Assembly (NCBI RefSeq): GCF_958979055.1 | Contig: NC_084892.1 | Coordinates: 377,001-441,000 of the forward strand | Origin: Alnus glutinosa | Lineage: Eukaryota > Streptophyta > Magnoliopsida > Fagales > Betulaceae | Length of the DNA stretch: 64,000 nucleotides | Direction: 5' to 3' | Shown: piece after piece, positions 1 to 12,734 of the stretch | Numbering within the stretch: the stretch's first letter is position 1 | Layout: the number at the start of each line of letters is the position of its first letter | The notes under the pieces: generated by a model | Seen by the model: only the letters and a program-made list of their open reading frames with translations | What the model was told of the DNA's origin: nothing | The model's database searches: none | Program-made: the position numbers and the translations under genes

Positions 1-1062
1 TTTAATTTTTTTTTTTTTTTAAGAAAGGGTAAATTTGTAATGAAAAATGGGAGAAACGTAGCGGAAGGCGGTGAGAAAAAATATTTTTTTAAAATAAAAT
101 TAGGATGGTTAAACTTTAGATGCTTATGTCCGCCGATAAGAATTATTATAAAGATTACATTTTGCTCTTATTCAACTCGTTTGATTTACATTACAAAAAA
201 CCCATCTTGCTCTCATCTTAAGATAAGATTTGACTACAACCCCACATAAATAAATAGTAAATATTATAATATGGAAAAGTCTATCAACCTAATACCAAGG
301 ATAATATTATATTAGCCCATGAGATATTTCATGCAACGAAGATAAAATGGAGTGAACTTTTATCTTTAAAGTATAACATATTCTATCATCCCCTTGAGCT
401 TTATCAATGTAGAAGCTTGAGTTTGGAAAGATTTGCTCAAGTTGATACAATGCGGCAAGGACTAATATTTTAACGTGAGCTCGACCTTCAGATCTGTTGA
501 TGAAACATATGAGAATCGTGTGTGGCAAGAGCCACAAGTTGAACATGAGCTCAGATAGGGTCGGAATCTGGTATGATGTGAAATCGGGAGTTGAGGAGAT
601 CTGCTGATGTTGGCTACAAACGAGGGAGGGTCGTCGGATACTACACCAAAGGTGGGCTAGGCCAGCCAGTGGCCAAATGCGGCGGTCAACCAATGGCTAG
701 ATATGGTGGCCAAACAATGGGCGAAGATAGCAATTGGACAATGGGCAGAGATGGCAACTGGATGGGAATAACCATAAGAGCTACAATTTGCTATTATACA
801 ATGTACTACTCTTCAAGCAATAATAAGAAAACTGTGTTAAAACAAATAAAATAGTAAAAAAAATACAAGCAATTTCGTTTTCAGAATAAAAAAAAGAAAA
901 AAAGAAAAAGAAAAAGGAAAACAAAAGCAATCAATTTACACAAGCTAATATATGTTATCTGAGTGCCAATATTCCACTTTCAATGGTACAAGTAATTAAG
1001 CAACTCGATGACAGCAGAAATTAACATGTACATGATCTGTTCATGATATCTGAGTCTTGCTT
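1..1062. other. AT-rich flank downstream of RABC2 copy 1
   Basis: No recognisable gene. Overlapping short reading frames at 307-693 (minus) and 591-854 (plus) match no family I know. The plus-strand frame reads through imperfect repeats of a tggccaa/caatgg motif near 660-760 and looks like low-complexity DNA. About 860-1062 is probably the 3' UTR of the RABC2 gene, since a very similar A-rich block lies just beyond the stop codon of the other three copies. Confidence 0.5.
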
Positions 1063-4000
1063 TTAAGAGCAGCAACCACCACTTGGAGGTTCTTGGTGTT
1101 CCTGTTTCTGCTTTAAAATGTTTCTCTTCACTACAGTAGATCCTTCTTCCAAAAGACTAGGAATCTCCATTATCTGTAAAATAATCTCAAACTCGTTAGA
1201 AGTGAGAATAGAAAAACGCCAAATCATACTAGTGGCAGTCATAGTTTATCCCACCACAGCTTGAAATAGAACTAACTTATAAACCCCATCATAGCTTGAA
1301 ATAGAACCATCATGTATAGAAAAAAGACCACCATAAAGGATTAGATGGATAAACTGACTCTGTAGAGTGGTTATCAAATATCTTGAATATCCTAAACTGG
1401 GAGAGTGTCAAATGGAATGAATACTACCTTTAATGCAAGTTCTTCAAAGCATTGCGCCACATTTTCTCTAGTTTTAGCACTACATTCAAGTAACAAACAT
1501 CCGAGCTCTTTTGCTAGTGCTATTCCCTCCTCTCTACTTACAGCTCTTTCAGAATCCTGGAATCACATAAACATCAAACTGTTATAGCTAAAACAATAAT
1601 TGAGAGCTAATCTATCAGAAGATTTAGTTCACAGCTAATAATCAATTTTTAATAACTATAGAATAAAAGCGCATATCATCACTGGAAAATTTTTATCTTT
1701 GAAAGGGAAAAATAGACTACTAACCCTAAGAAACAAGTCCTATAGGCCATGATGAAACTACATCTACTACCAGCAGGAAAAAAAAAAACCAGTAATAGCG
1801 ATATGCAAACACACTCTTGGAGATACATCCTGCAACTTACCACATACTTTTACAATATGCCAACAACAGAAGTTCACTTCATGCTATTTAGATATGAAAA
1901 TTCATAGCATGTTACTAGAATGAAGGGTGGGATATAATATGACAAATCATTTTTACGCAACTAGAATCAGACAAAGGCGAAATTCATGAGAATTCAATAA
2001 GCATCAACTACAGAAGTGATGTTAATGATATGGCCTGATAAATTGCTGGAATGTAAGCCCATTCATGCAAAGGCCATCAAAGCCTCAATCAGAAACAGTG
2101 CACAATATATGCCAGGGTTATTGGCTTTGTTCTCCCAGATGCTGATTGTGCTGGCTATAAATTGCGCATGGAACAACTAGGGTTTACAAGGCGGAATGCC
2201 TTGGTGCAGCATAAACGATGTTTACCTTCAACCAGATAGGTTAAGAACAGATCTGTACCATTTTGTAGCTTGCAGGAGTAAATGATGAATGCATTTAATG
2301 AAAGCATTACAACCATCAAAAGATTTGCAGTAAAATACAAAGCAGCTCTCCACTCAGCAAGTAAATTTTGATTTCCTACGAGAACCAAGTATGTGGACAA
2401 AATATTGTGAGAATATACACTATGAATTTTCTTTTACTGGCTGTCTCAAGGAATGCAGAATTACAAATCACACCAGAGGCAAATGTGTCAGACTATTTGA
2501 TCCATTTATTTTCCCGCATATATGATCACAGAAATTTAGAAAGAGTATGGAGCTAAGGTTCTGTCAACTTATTAGCAGAATGCATAAGGTATGGAGAATA
2601 TACAACTTACTATATCAACTTTATTTCCAACAAGCATCTTGACACAGTCCTGATTAGTCGAGTAGAGTTCCACTTCTTTAGCCCATACATCTGATAAGTT
2701 TGTAAATGTATCTCTACGCGTAACATCATAAACTAAAATAAAAGAAAAGAAATTGGTAATAACTCAGACGAAATTATGGATAGTATTGACAAGGTTATGG
2801 ATGAAGTCAACAATTCAACAGTAAAGAACATATTGGAGAGATAATTGAATCTAATGTTTATGATAACAATAATCAATATTAGTTTTAAGCTAGTGACCTA
2901 TGCACGGATCCACTTGTTTCAACAATGTGGGCAGATCTATGTGTTTGTGCTGATGAAATTTGAGTGGAAATTTAGAGAAAAGGTTCCCCAAGGCCTCTGC
3001 GATTCATATGCAGAAAAACATTTCTACAACTTATAATCAGAATATAAAAATGTTTGATAAGGTCACTAACCATGCAAGTGTATAAGAGAAAAAATAAGGG
3101 CGGGTGGGGGGATCTTTTTAAGTCTTGCCCAGACTGCTTAAGTTAAAGAAAAAGAAAATAAATAAACAGAAAAAGAAGCAAAAAGCTGAAATAAACAGAC
3201 AAGTGTTGATCTTCGCTTAATCGCAAGATCATTTCATTGAGAACTCCCTTTCCTTACCACCTACTGGGTCCTAACTTACTTTCCTTCAACACGTTAAATT
3301 CGAATCCTATCGTTCAAGTCTTTCTGGTCGTCCACCTAAAGATTCTTTTCATAGCTACAGAAGGACAAACAAAGCCTTAAAAGAAAGTTTGTTTCCCTCT
3401 GCATGACTGGTTCAATGTAAAATAGGTTTCTGAACAAGGTACCATGTTTTAGTGGTTCTCTTATTGTTGTATAGATCTTGGCATCAGTCAAACTTAGATA
3501 ATAGATGTGGAAAAGATCAGGGATATCTTTGGAGTTGAAACACAATGGTGTTTTTTTTTTGTTTTTTGTTTTTGTTTATAAGTAATCACAAGTTCACTAA
3601 AAACGTGAAACGCAGTGGCTTTATGAAACAAAAATATTAAAGAGTGGCATTTATAAAATAAGTTTGTCACCAAATATGAGTAAAGAAATGTTATTCACTT
3701 TTGTATAAAGTGTCTCTGCACTACACCAGAGTTAACCTTGGCAGTGCAAGGATGAGTGATGTATGCCATTATACAAGATGATTATCACATTAGTGAATAT
3801 TCTTCATCTTAGCAGTAAATCTGACACAAGACCATGTTCTAACTTTTTTTTATATAACATTTCAGCAGAAATTAGAGGAGAAGCAGCAAGTGCACTAAAA
3901 CACTGATTAATTGCATGTTGCAACCAAAACAACATTTTGCTCACACCAATTTATGAAAGTGGATATTCCCATGAATGATTCAAAGAAGAACACATCAAAA

Positions 4001-5641
4001 GGTTGTTGCTAGCATACCAAGAATGATCCCTTGGGCACCTCTATAATAAGAGCTTGTTAATGTTCTGAACCTCTCCTGTCCAGCTGCAACAGACATTACA
4101 TTTTCCTAAGTCAATCATGATTCATTTAGGTTGTCAAACAATTTCTCAATTAATATTTTGTGACAAAAGTTACAGACACAATCATGAAATGACAAAGAGC
4201 ATAAGATATGTTCTATCGATGAAACCCAGAGTCAGTGCATAGTTTATTTATTTACCTTCTAACTTCAATACTTCATGATAGAATTAAAAATTGCAGAGAG
4301 AAGCGTAAAGAGCGAACTGAATGTAAAAGGTTAGTTAACTTGTTAAATATTGTAAAACTGCCAAGATCATTGTTAGAGAGCCTCAGAACTCAAAAATCTG
4401 CTGCTATAAAATCTCCAGTGAAACATTATAAGGTCACTAGTTCCGTTACATGCATCAATGACATATTTGACGCATTAAAATAACACTACTACTGAGAAAC
4501 TGGGAAAATAGAAGACTTGTGTATTGCAAGTACAGATAAGGTTCTGGATTCGAATTGTAAAAATGAAAACAATTCTCCACTAAAGGAGTCAGAAAAAAGT
4601 GAAGCACTTGTTGGCAGCTTAAGTTGAATGAAAAAATTATCACGAAATTCTTACTTCACAAAATTCTGCTCCTGCAACTTAATAGCCCCACAAGATGGCA
4701 TGGTAATGAAGTAATAGCAAATGTACAAAACGGTAAATTGGGAATCTTTCAACACCGTAGGCGAGAGCTCGCAGGATTCTTTAACATATACACAGATATA
4801 TTTAAATTTCCAATTAGAAACATAAAGTAAGAGAATGGACTACTTCCACTACTTACCAGTGTCCCAAATTGTGAGCTTCAATTTCTTCCCGCCGACTGTG
4901 AGCAGCTTGATCTTAAAATCCACACCTACAAATAATAAGAACTACTATATATGCATCACATAAGCTACTCAACCCGTCAAAAGGGATAAAAATGCTTGCA
5001 TTGATTGATCAAAATTAAATATAAGAACTTCCAAAGAGAAGTGATTATATATTTATTACGTAGACAACATTTTGCAATTACTAATTTAGATGAACAAAGC
5101 TTTGAAGAAAAAAGAAAACACATTTTTAAGGTTCTCATACTTAAAAAAAATTCACAAATTCAATCAATTTATTAACTGGGTGCCTTTTGATGAGTCTCAA
5201 ATAGTCAAATGCAGCCAAAGTAACTAGAACACTCAAAAGAATCTTATTATATATAATCTCCTATAATTTTTGATCACTTAAATTTTTATGAGTCTTTTTA
5301 TAGATCCAACAGTGTTTAACTCTCTTTGGTTGCTAAGAAATCGTGGAAAAAGAAAGATGACATAAACTTTCTACAAAATCTTTCATTTCGATCATTGAAG
5401 ACCCAACAGAACAGAGCTTCTTAACGCTACTATTTGTGAACATTATAAAACTGAAAGCTGGGTTAAGCAATAGTAATGGAAAAAAAAGGAAGAAAGTACC
5501 AATGGTGGGTGAAAGATCTTCGACGGAGTTGGAGATGAAGCTGACAAGGAGACTGCTTTTTCCCACACCGGAATCACCGATCAATAAGATCTTGAATGAG
5601 AGATCGCAGCTGCCACTGCTCTGACCTGAAGACGAACCCAT
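1063..5641 (-). CDS. RABC2: RABC2-type Rab GTPase, array copy 1 (intact)
   Basis: Small Rab GTPase of plant subfamily C2 (Rab18-related), a GTP switch on membranes of the secretory or peroxisomal system. There are six coding exons: 5641-5500, 4925-4857, 4083-4018, 2732-2611, 1556-1428 and 1173-1063. All junctions are GT-AG and in phase, giving 212 residues. The ATG at 5641 gives the family start MGSSSGQ; the in-frame codon upstream at 5659 is TTG. Visible motifs are P-loop GDSGVGKS (22-29), switch I around T46, WDTAGQERF (68-76), NKVD (129-132) and ECSAKT (157-162). The protein ends GGCCS, a double-cysteine geranylgeranylation signal. This is the only copy of the four with every canonical motif and is the likely functional ancestor. 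It sits at the downstream end of the head-to-tail array. The family assignment is firm; the choice of C2a rather than C2b or C1 is from memory. Confidence 0.93.
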
Positions 5642-5860
5642 TTGATTCCTGAGACCCAAGATTGTCTCTCTCTTTCTCTTTGTTGTGTGCCTGATGATTA
5701 GTTATTTTCTGCGTCTCCCTGTCTCTCTCTATCTCCAAAAAGTACAGTGAAAGAAATGCACATAATAAGCAGGTGGAGGGAGAGAGAAAGAGAGCAAAAA
5801 GAGAAAAGGTAATAGTATAATAATGGGGCATCTTGGGACAGGGATAGTGAGAAGTTAAAG
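5642..5860 (-). promoter_or_regulatory. 5' UTR and proximal promoter of RABC2 copy 1
   Basis: On the coding strand this stretch is rich in GA and AG runs (CT runs on the plus strand at about 5661-5735). The leaders of the other three copies have the same character. No clear TATA box is visible. The transcript boundaries are inferred, not seen. Confidence 0.4.
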
Positions 5861-6017
5861 AAAACGGCTACCTGGGCATCCCTGACAACCCAACAACGTA
5901 TTTATTCTTTTCTTTTTCTCCATGCTATTCCGTCCCGTTTTCGCGCTACATCCTGCTCTCCGCTTGTTGGGTAAACAAACCTGCCTGCTCTACATTCTTT
6001 TCTTTTCTTGGATGACT

Positions 6018-6132
6018 AATGTTACTTTTTGTGTGTTTTAATGGCTTATCATGAAATTAATTTTTTTTAAAAAAAAAATCATTTAAAATATGATATTAAG
6101 CCGGTATAAATGAGTGTGATAAGTAACGTTAT
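6018..6132. mobile_element. Small MITE-like inverted repeat
   Basis: The ends aatgttactt and aagtaacgtt are inverted copies of each other and enclose an AT-rich core of about 95 bases with a T-run followed by an A-run. I see no clear target duplication. The assignment rests only on the short terminal inverted repeat. Confidence 0.4.
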
Positions 6133-7795
6133 TCTACTTTTATAGGTTAATAATGCTAAATACTACATCTCACCTCTATTTCATTGAGCTGATTTGACAG
6201 TGTCTATTTTACGGTCGATTTAAATAAATTTTTCTACAATACTTGGATATCCTTGTCTTAGATCTAGTCTGCTCATAGCAGATTTGCTTTTTAATTATTT
6301 TTATACATGGGTTAGCGGAAGATGAAAGTTATAGATAGCATTTTATTGTAAAAAATTTATTTGTATCTATAATTATGAAATCTCATAACATGTGGCTATG
6401 ATTTTACAGAACTTTATGCTATATGATGTAAGAGTACTTTTATATATGCTCATGATCTTTGATCAATGAAATGCTTAAATCTGTCGTTAAAAAAAATAAA
6501 AAATAGAGATATAATAAGGGTATAATATATAACATTTCTCTTGCTCTAATGGGAAAATAAACTTAGTATAATCATTCCTTTGCATACTTATATTACTAAA
6601 CTTTAAAATATGACATTTGAAATCCTCCTACTACCATCTGTTACAACTTACAAGTTCCATTTTCATAAGCATTTGATGATAAAATGGACGAAAAAATATT
6701 GCACTTGGGCCACATGTCAATTCGTTTGACTTAATCTTCAAAAATACCCCTAAAAATTATTAAAAAAATAGAGAGAGAAAAAAAACCATGAAGGATTGGC
6801 CGAATTATCCCTCGGCCATAAGGGGTTGGCTGAGAGTGGTTCGATCACCCCATAGCCTGTGAAGGTAATTCGCCCGGCCTTTTTTTTTTTTATTGTTTTT
6901 ATTTTTAATAATGTTTAGGACCATTTTATAAAGTTCAAGTAAAAATAAATAAATCAAGTGAGGCACATGTGCAGCATTTTCCATCAATTTTAATGCCAAA
7001 TTTTAAAGAAATGTGTAACTTGTATAACAGGGTTGTAATTAGAGAAGGTTTGTTGGTTTAAGTGGCGAAGAGATGATAGTCTGTAATTGCTAAGTGTATC
7101 TTCTCCAAAGTTAATTAAACTTAATTAATTTAGATATAATATTATTCTATTCTCTCTATGAGAAAACAAAAGTAAATAGACGTATAAAAATGGACGAAAA
7201 TAAAGAACACACGTCTGTGTGCCCTAACTTCCTGCCCCACCTATATATGGTGAAGGGGCACTCTCATTGTTTGTTAGCCAAAATGTGAACCCGAAGTGTT
7301 AAGGAGCTAGACAACAAGGAGCTCCATTAGCTTTGGTGAAATGTCACTTTCACAAATCATCTTTGTTTTGTGCTTAAACCCATCATTAATTGCCGCTGCG
7401 TTCCTCCTCCTTTCAAATGTGCTACGACAATGAACTCATTATAAAGTTTTAAGACGATTTAAAGGATTATTTCGGAGTTTATGTCGCTTATCGTGCTTCT
7501 TAATTAAAGAGGTTGAGGGATCATTTGTAGTTCTTGCTCCTTCTCGAGTTAAACCGTCATCAACGACAGCCAAGTATCAAGAATTTATGGGGTTGTGTCA
7601 TTTATTTGGCATAAAATCTTTTAAATCATGCTTAACTGTGCTGATATATATGATTATATTAGGGCTTATTGTTGAACCCTTTAGTTTTTGTTTTGTTGTA
7701 ATTTTTCCTTTTCTCTTCCCCTCATACTTGCTTAAGAAAAAAAAAAAAAAAAAAAAACCATCATTAATTTGCAGGTTTAAGTATGAGCTGTTGAC
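6133..7795. other. Intergenic spacer between RABC2 copies 1 and 2
   Basis: No gene recognised. It includes a short GC-rich island at about 6790-6880, with repeated ggccga and ggttggc words in AT-rich surroundings, that resembles the core of the MITE at 22343-23092. A block at 7351-7390 is conserved upstream of all four RABC2 copies. Confidence 0.5.
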
Positions 7796-8033
7796 AGGGT
7801 TGGCAAAACGGGTTACCGTGTTGGGTTTGGGTCGACCCGGTTGTCCCACCAACCCGTTTAAGTCAATCCAAACCCGGCACGATTAGCTAAATTAGTTGAC
7901 GGGTTAAATTGTTTATAAACGGGTTAAACGCGTTGACGGATCAACTTGTTTATAACTCAAACCTGTTTAGCATAAACCCAAACTTTATAACTTCGTGTCG
8001 AATTTACAGGTCGTGTCAAAACTTGACAACCCT
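7796..8033. mobile_element. hAT-like MITE
   Basis: The element begins with agggttggcaa and ends with ttgacaaccct, an inverted repeat of about 11 bases. The interior is rich in acgggtt and cgtgtc words typical of a widespread plant hAT-type MITE. I could not find a matching 8-bp target duplication, so it is probably old. Confidence 0.5.
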
Positions 8034-8585
8034 AACTACTATAGCAATCTTAAAAAAGACCTTTTTCTTTCTCTCTCTTCTTTTTTACACCGGACATGTC
8101 TTGAACCTTTTAAGTAGACATTTTGTTACTTGAGCTTGTCGGTCCTATAGGCCAATTTAGTTCACTTCAGAAATAGGGGACGAGGAGTTCAGCTCCCATT
8201 TTGGTACTCTTTTAATTAAAACATGTTGTTGAATCACGTAAATTTTACCGTGTATTATTTTCTCTTTACTTTTTACTCAATGGCATAATATCAATAATCC
8301 TAACATTCGTTTATTTGGTTTGATTTGAACCAAATCAGAAAAGAACAAACTTGTCACACAATCATTATTGATGAAGTTAATTGTAGTACAAGCTTCCTAA
8401 GACAGTGATCATATCCTTAATAGTTACTTGAAATCTTGTTAAGGCCTAATTAATATAAAGCATTTACGCATCCTTTTTGGAAGCAGTCTGGCATAAGCCC
8501 CCCAAAACAAAGGAGATCGATGGAGTTGAAAAGCTCTAGATTTTTTGAAACATAGAAAGTTATATTTAGAGCTTGAAAAAAAAAA
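8034..8585. other. Intergenic spacer
   Basis: AT-rich sequence without a recognisable gene, repeat or regulatory site. It lies between the hAT-like MITE and the decayed second last exon of RABC2 copy 2. Confidence 0.5.
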
Positions 8586-8589
8586 ACAT

Positions 8590-8685
8590 CAAAACCGGAC
8601 ACTTTCTGAGATTTTATTTAAAAATACGATTTTAGCCTAATAGATTTTAGAACTGTATTGGGGAGCAAAAAAACTACTACTATGT

Positions 8686-8720
<35 letters not shown>

Positions 8721-9140
8721 AAGGGAAAACAAAAGCAGACAATTTACACAAGCTAATTAATAATATTCCATTTTCAAACAAGAGGAGCCGTAAGAAATTA
8801 CAAGAAAATTAAAATTAAAATGCAGACGATCAGTTCATGATATGTGAATCTTAGTTTTAGAAGCGACCACCGCAAACACGACGAACAACATGAACAACAC
8901 AACTACCACGAATACCACGACCACTACCACCACTACTACCACCATCACCATGACCACAACTAGCTACCACCACCAACAACATCCACATTTAACCCTATGC
9001 CGTTTCTCTCCTCTGGAGATTCCTCCTCCTCTTCTTCCTCAAGACTAAGAACCTCCATTATTTGTAAAATAATCGCAAGCTCGTTAGAAGTAAGAACAGA
9101 AAACGCAATATCAAAACCAAAAAAAAAAAAAAACACAACA
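8590..9140 (-). pseudogene. Decayed duplicate of the last exon of RABC2 copy 2
   Basis: This block matches 9150-9720, which holds the last exon and 3' region of RABC2 copy 2, so the terminal exon was tandemly duplicated. The duplicate (about 8870-9061, minus strand) still begins with the IMEV-SLEEE residues of the real exon. Its acceptor has changed from ACAG to ACAA, and it meets a stop soon after a Gly/Val stretch. It should not be spliced in its present form. It shares downstream A-rich sequence with the ends of copies 3 and 4. Confidence 0.7.
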
Positions 9141-9422
9141 AATATCAAAATCGGACACTTTCTGGGATTTTATTCAAAAATACAGTTTTAGCCTACGAAA
9201 TTTTAGAACTGAATTGAGGAGTAAAAAATTACTACTATGTTCATATCTATTCGTAATAAGTAGGAAAATTTAAAAAAACAAAAAAAAAAGGGAAGACAAA
9301 AGCAAACAATTTACACAAGCTAATTAATATATATTATCTGAGAGCCAAACAAGAGGAGCCGTAAGAAATTACAAGAGAAATTAAAATGCAGACGATCTGT
9401 TCATAATACGTGAATTTTGCTT

Positions 9423-11922
9423 TTAGCAGCGACCACCACCACGAACAATAGGAGCACGAGGAACACCACGAATACTACGACCACCACGAATACTGCGACC
9501 ACCACGAATACGATGACCACGACCACGACCATGACCACGAACATGACCACCACCATGACCACTACCACGACCACCAACATCCACACTCAGCCCTACACCC
9601 ACATCCAGCCCTATACTGTTTATCTCCCCTGGAGATTCTTCCTCCTCTTTAGCTTCTTCCTCAAGACTAAAAACCTCCATTATCTGTAAAATAATCGCAA
9701 GCTAGCTCGTTAGAAATAAGAACAGAAAATGCAACATCATACTTATAATGGCAATCATATTTTCTAGTCATATGGCTATCACACTTTAATCGGTGTATAT
9801 TTCTTAAACAGTTAACTAAATAATTCAATTCCAAAACATCAATGCTACAATATCGCTATGTGCAAAAAAATATTTACAGATTTCTTTCGAATGTAGTGCC
9901 AAAACTAGAGAAAATTTAGATCAACTTGAAAGATGAAAATCTTTCAATTAAATGCACGTCCATAAAGACTTTTAGATTAATTATAAAATATATTTCATAA
10001 TTATTTGAAAAACTATTTATTTATTTTAAATAAATCTAACAAGGCCTTACTTGTTGAGGGTACCTAACCGTTATCAAATATCCTTAATATTCAACAGTAC
10101 GACGAAGTACTGTACATTAAATGGCATTAGTATTACCTGTAGTGCAAGTGTTTCAAAGCACTGCTTCACGTTTTCTCTATTACTTTTAGCACTAGTTTCG
10201 AAATACGAACATTCAAGCTCATTTGCTAATGCGATTCCCTCCTCCCGACTTACAGCCATTTCAGAATCCTGAAATCACATATACACACCATCTCTTACAA
10301 CTTACTTAATGCTAAAGAATAAAATAATTAAAGCATATATATATAGTATATCACAAGATCGTTTATCTTTGAAATTAAGGGAAAAATAGACCACTAACCC
10401 TAATCGGAGTTCATTATCAATCTATTTCCGTTTACTAGTTGTGGGTTCGATCTCCTCTCACATGGCGACATGCAGCATCATAACCCATGACTTTTCTTTT
10501 ACTGGCTGTGTCAAATTATCGGCAGAATGCATATATAAGATATAGGGAATATATATAGAACTTACTCTGTCTTCTGAATCAACTTTATTTGCAACAAGCA
10601 TATAGACACAATCCGGATTATTCGTGTAGAGGTCCACCTCTTTAACCCAGAAATCTGATATGGCTGTAAAGGTGCTTCTATGCGTTATATCATAAACTAC
10701 AAAACAAGAAAAGAAATTGGCAATAACTCTGTTTACCCAAATTAAACCCTGGGAATATAATATTGAAAAGGTTATGAACAAATATTGGAGTGGTACGTAA
10801 TTGAATCTAATAGTTATTGTAGTAGTAATTATATATATATATATATCAATGTTAAGGTTCTATTTGTTTTGACGTAAAATATATTTTTTATATTTTTCGG
10901 TGTTTGCGAGATTTTTACCACGTTTAGTAAATATCCTTCATCTTAGCAATGATCAATCTGACACAAGATCGATCGAGCCATGTTGTAATACTTTTATAAA
11001 TCATATTAGCACAAATAAGAAGATGGTAGCAAATGTACTAAAACACTGTTTAATTACAAGTACGTACGTTGCAACGGAGACATTTTCCGTAAACCAACTT
11101 AATTAAGATATATAGTAGATATTTCCATGCATGCATTGAAGAATCACATGAATATATATATTTTGTCGCTAGCATACCAAGAAGAATCCCGTCGGCACCT
11201 CGATAAAAAGACTCTGTCAATGTTCTGAACTTGTCCTGTCCAGCTGCAACAGACATCACATGCATTTCCTAAAACAGTGGTTCTTTCTTTCACATTCAGA
11301 CACAGTCACAGATGTTTTAAATCTCAAATTGAAAGCATAAAGTGGGGTAATGGACTACTGCCACAGCTTACCAGTGTCCCAAATTTTGAGCAGCAATTTC
11401 TTGTCACCTACAGTGAGCAGCTTGAACTTCACATCCATATCTACGCATAATTACAATAAGAATCTCAACATATATATTAATTAACCCATCAAAGGGAAAA
11501 GATAAGGGCCTCTAAAACGTATTTATTTAGATAAATAAGACTGATTTTCACTGTCACATCATTTCTATTGTACAATAATCATATAGCAGTCTACTAAATA
11601 ACATTAATTAGTATATATATTAAATATATAGAGTTTTGAAGTTATAGTCTTACATTGTTACTCTGTTTGATTGCTAAGAAATAATGGAAAAAGAAAAGCC
11701 ACATTACTAATATTTGTGATCAACATAACAAAACTAAAAGTTGGCTTAAACGATAATAGTAATAAAAAAGAAAGTACCAACGGTGGTCGGAGGAGGTTCA
11801 ATGGAGTCGGAGACGAAGCTGGCTATGAGGCTGGTTTTTCCTACTCCGGCTTCACCGATCAATAAGATCTTGAAGGAGTGATCGTAGCTGTCACTGCTTA
11901 ATTGACCTGAAGACAAATCCAT
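9423..11922 (-). CDS. RABC2: RABC2-like GTPase, array copy 2, with RGG/His-rich tail
   Basis: Divergent RABC2 paralogue. Exons are 11922-11778, 11440-11372, 11243-11178, 10696-10566, 10268-10137 and 9683-9423. All splice sites and phases hold, giving 267 residues without a break. The P-loop is GEAGVGKT and the G4 motif NKVD and G5 SAK are present. The Rab signature around switch I (normally IGVDF) has become VDMDV, and WDTAGQERF is WDTAGQDKF. Exon 4 has three extra codons and exon 5 one. The tail is expanded to about 85 residues, acidic first, then repeats of RGG, GHG and GGRSIRG, ending GGGRC with a single cysteine instead of CC. The open frame argues for selection or recent origin. Prenylation is doubtful. 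It lies between copies 1 and 3 in the same orientation. Confidence 0.8.
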
Positions 11923-11939
11923 TGATTCCTCAAATCCAA

Positions 11940-12041
<102 letters not shown>

Positions 12042-12064
12042 TTTGTCTAAGAAGTTCCGGGAAA

Positions 12065-12085
12065 GAAATGTATATATATATAAGA
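12065..12085 (-). promoter_or_regulatory. Possible TATA box of RABC2 copy 2
   Basis: On the minus strand there is a TATATATA run about 145-155 bases upstream of the ATG, with the GA tract between them. Position and sequence fit a TATA box, but alternating TA runs are common in this window. Confidence 0.35.
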
Positions 12086-12089
12086 AGGC

Positions 12090-12328
12090 TACCGCCTACC
12101 TGAGAGCGCGCAACATCGATCTGGCAACCAATTAAGCAACGTATTTATTCTCTCCATTTGATCTCCTCGTATCTCTCATTTTTCTTGATGCTATTCCGTT
12201 TTAATGGAGCATCCTGCATGCATGCTCCTTGTAAGTTTAATTGAATGGCTTTAGATCATGGAATATCATTGTTAACGAATCATTTTTACTTTTGCATGTG
12301 ACATGTTATTCTCTTTGAAAAATATTAA

Positions 12329-12392
<64 letters not shown>

Positions 12393-12688
12393 TCCTTGTT
12401 ATCAAATCATCGTTGTTTTGTGCTTAAACCCAACATTTGCATGCTGGTTTATGAGCTGCTGCTGCAATCCTAATGGCTAATAGACAATCTCTTTTTGTTA
12501 TTGGGGGCAGTGGCTGTGGGAGGGGGCTGCTCGGGCAAGGAGTCAAGGACTATATATATGAGTATTTGTTTAGAGAATACTTGTATGATGATGTAGGACT
12601 GAGTGTTAGTTGTTCCTTAATTATTAGATGACTTATGACTATTCATGCCGAAATTAGAATGGTAATTGTCAATTATAAAAATAAAATG

Positions 12689-12734
<46 letters not shown>

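Noticed and set aside
307-693. Possible 128-codon gene on the minus strand
   Set aside because: No recognisable domain, no splice context, and half of it overlaps low-complexity repeats.
5642-5659. Upstream start for RABC2 copy 1 adding six residues
   Set aside because: The codon at 5659 is TTG, not ATG; the family start is the ATG at 5641.
9401-9586. Val-rich and Thr-rich frames across the copy 2 tail exon
   Set aside because: These are alternative frames of the GGT/ACC repeat that encodes the real Gly/Arg tail.
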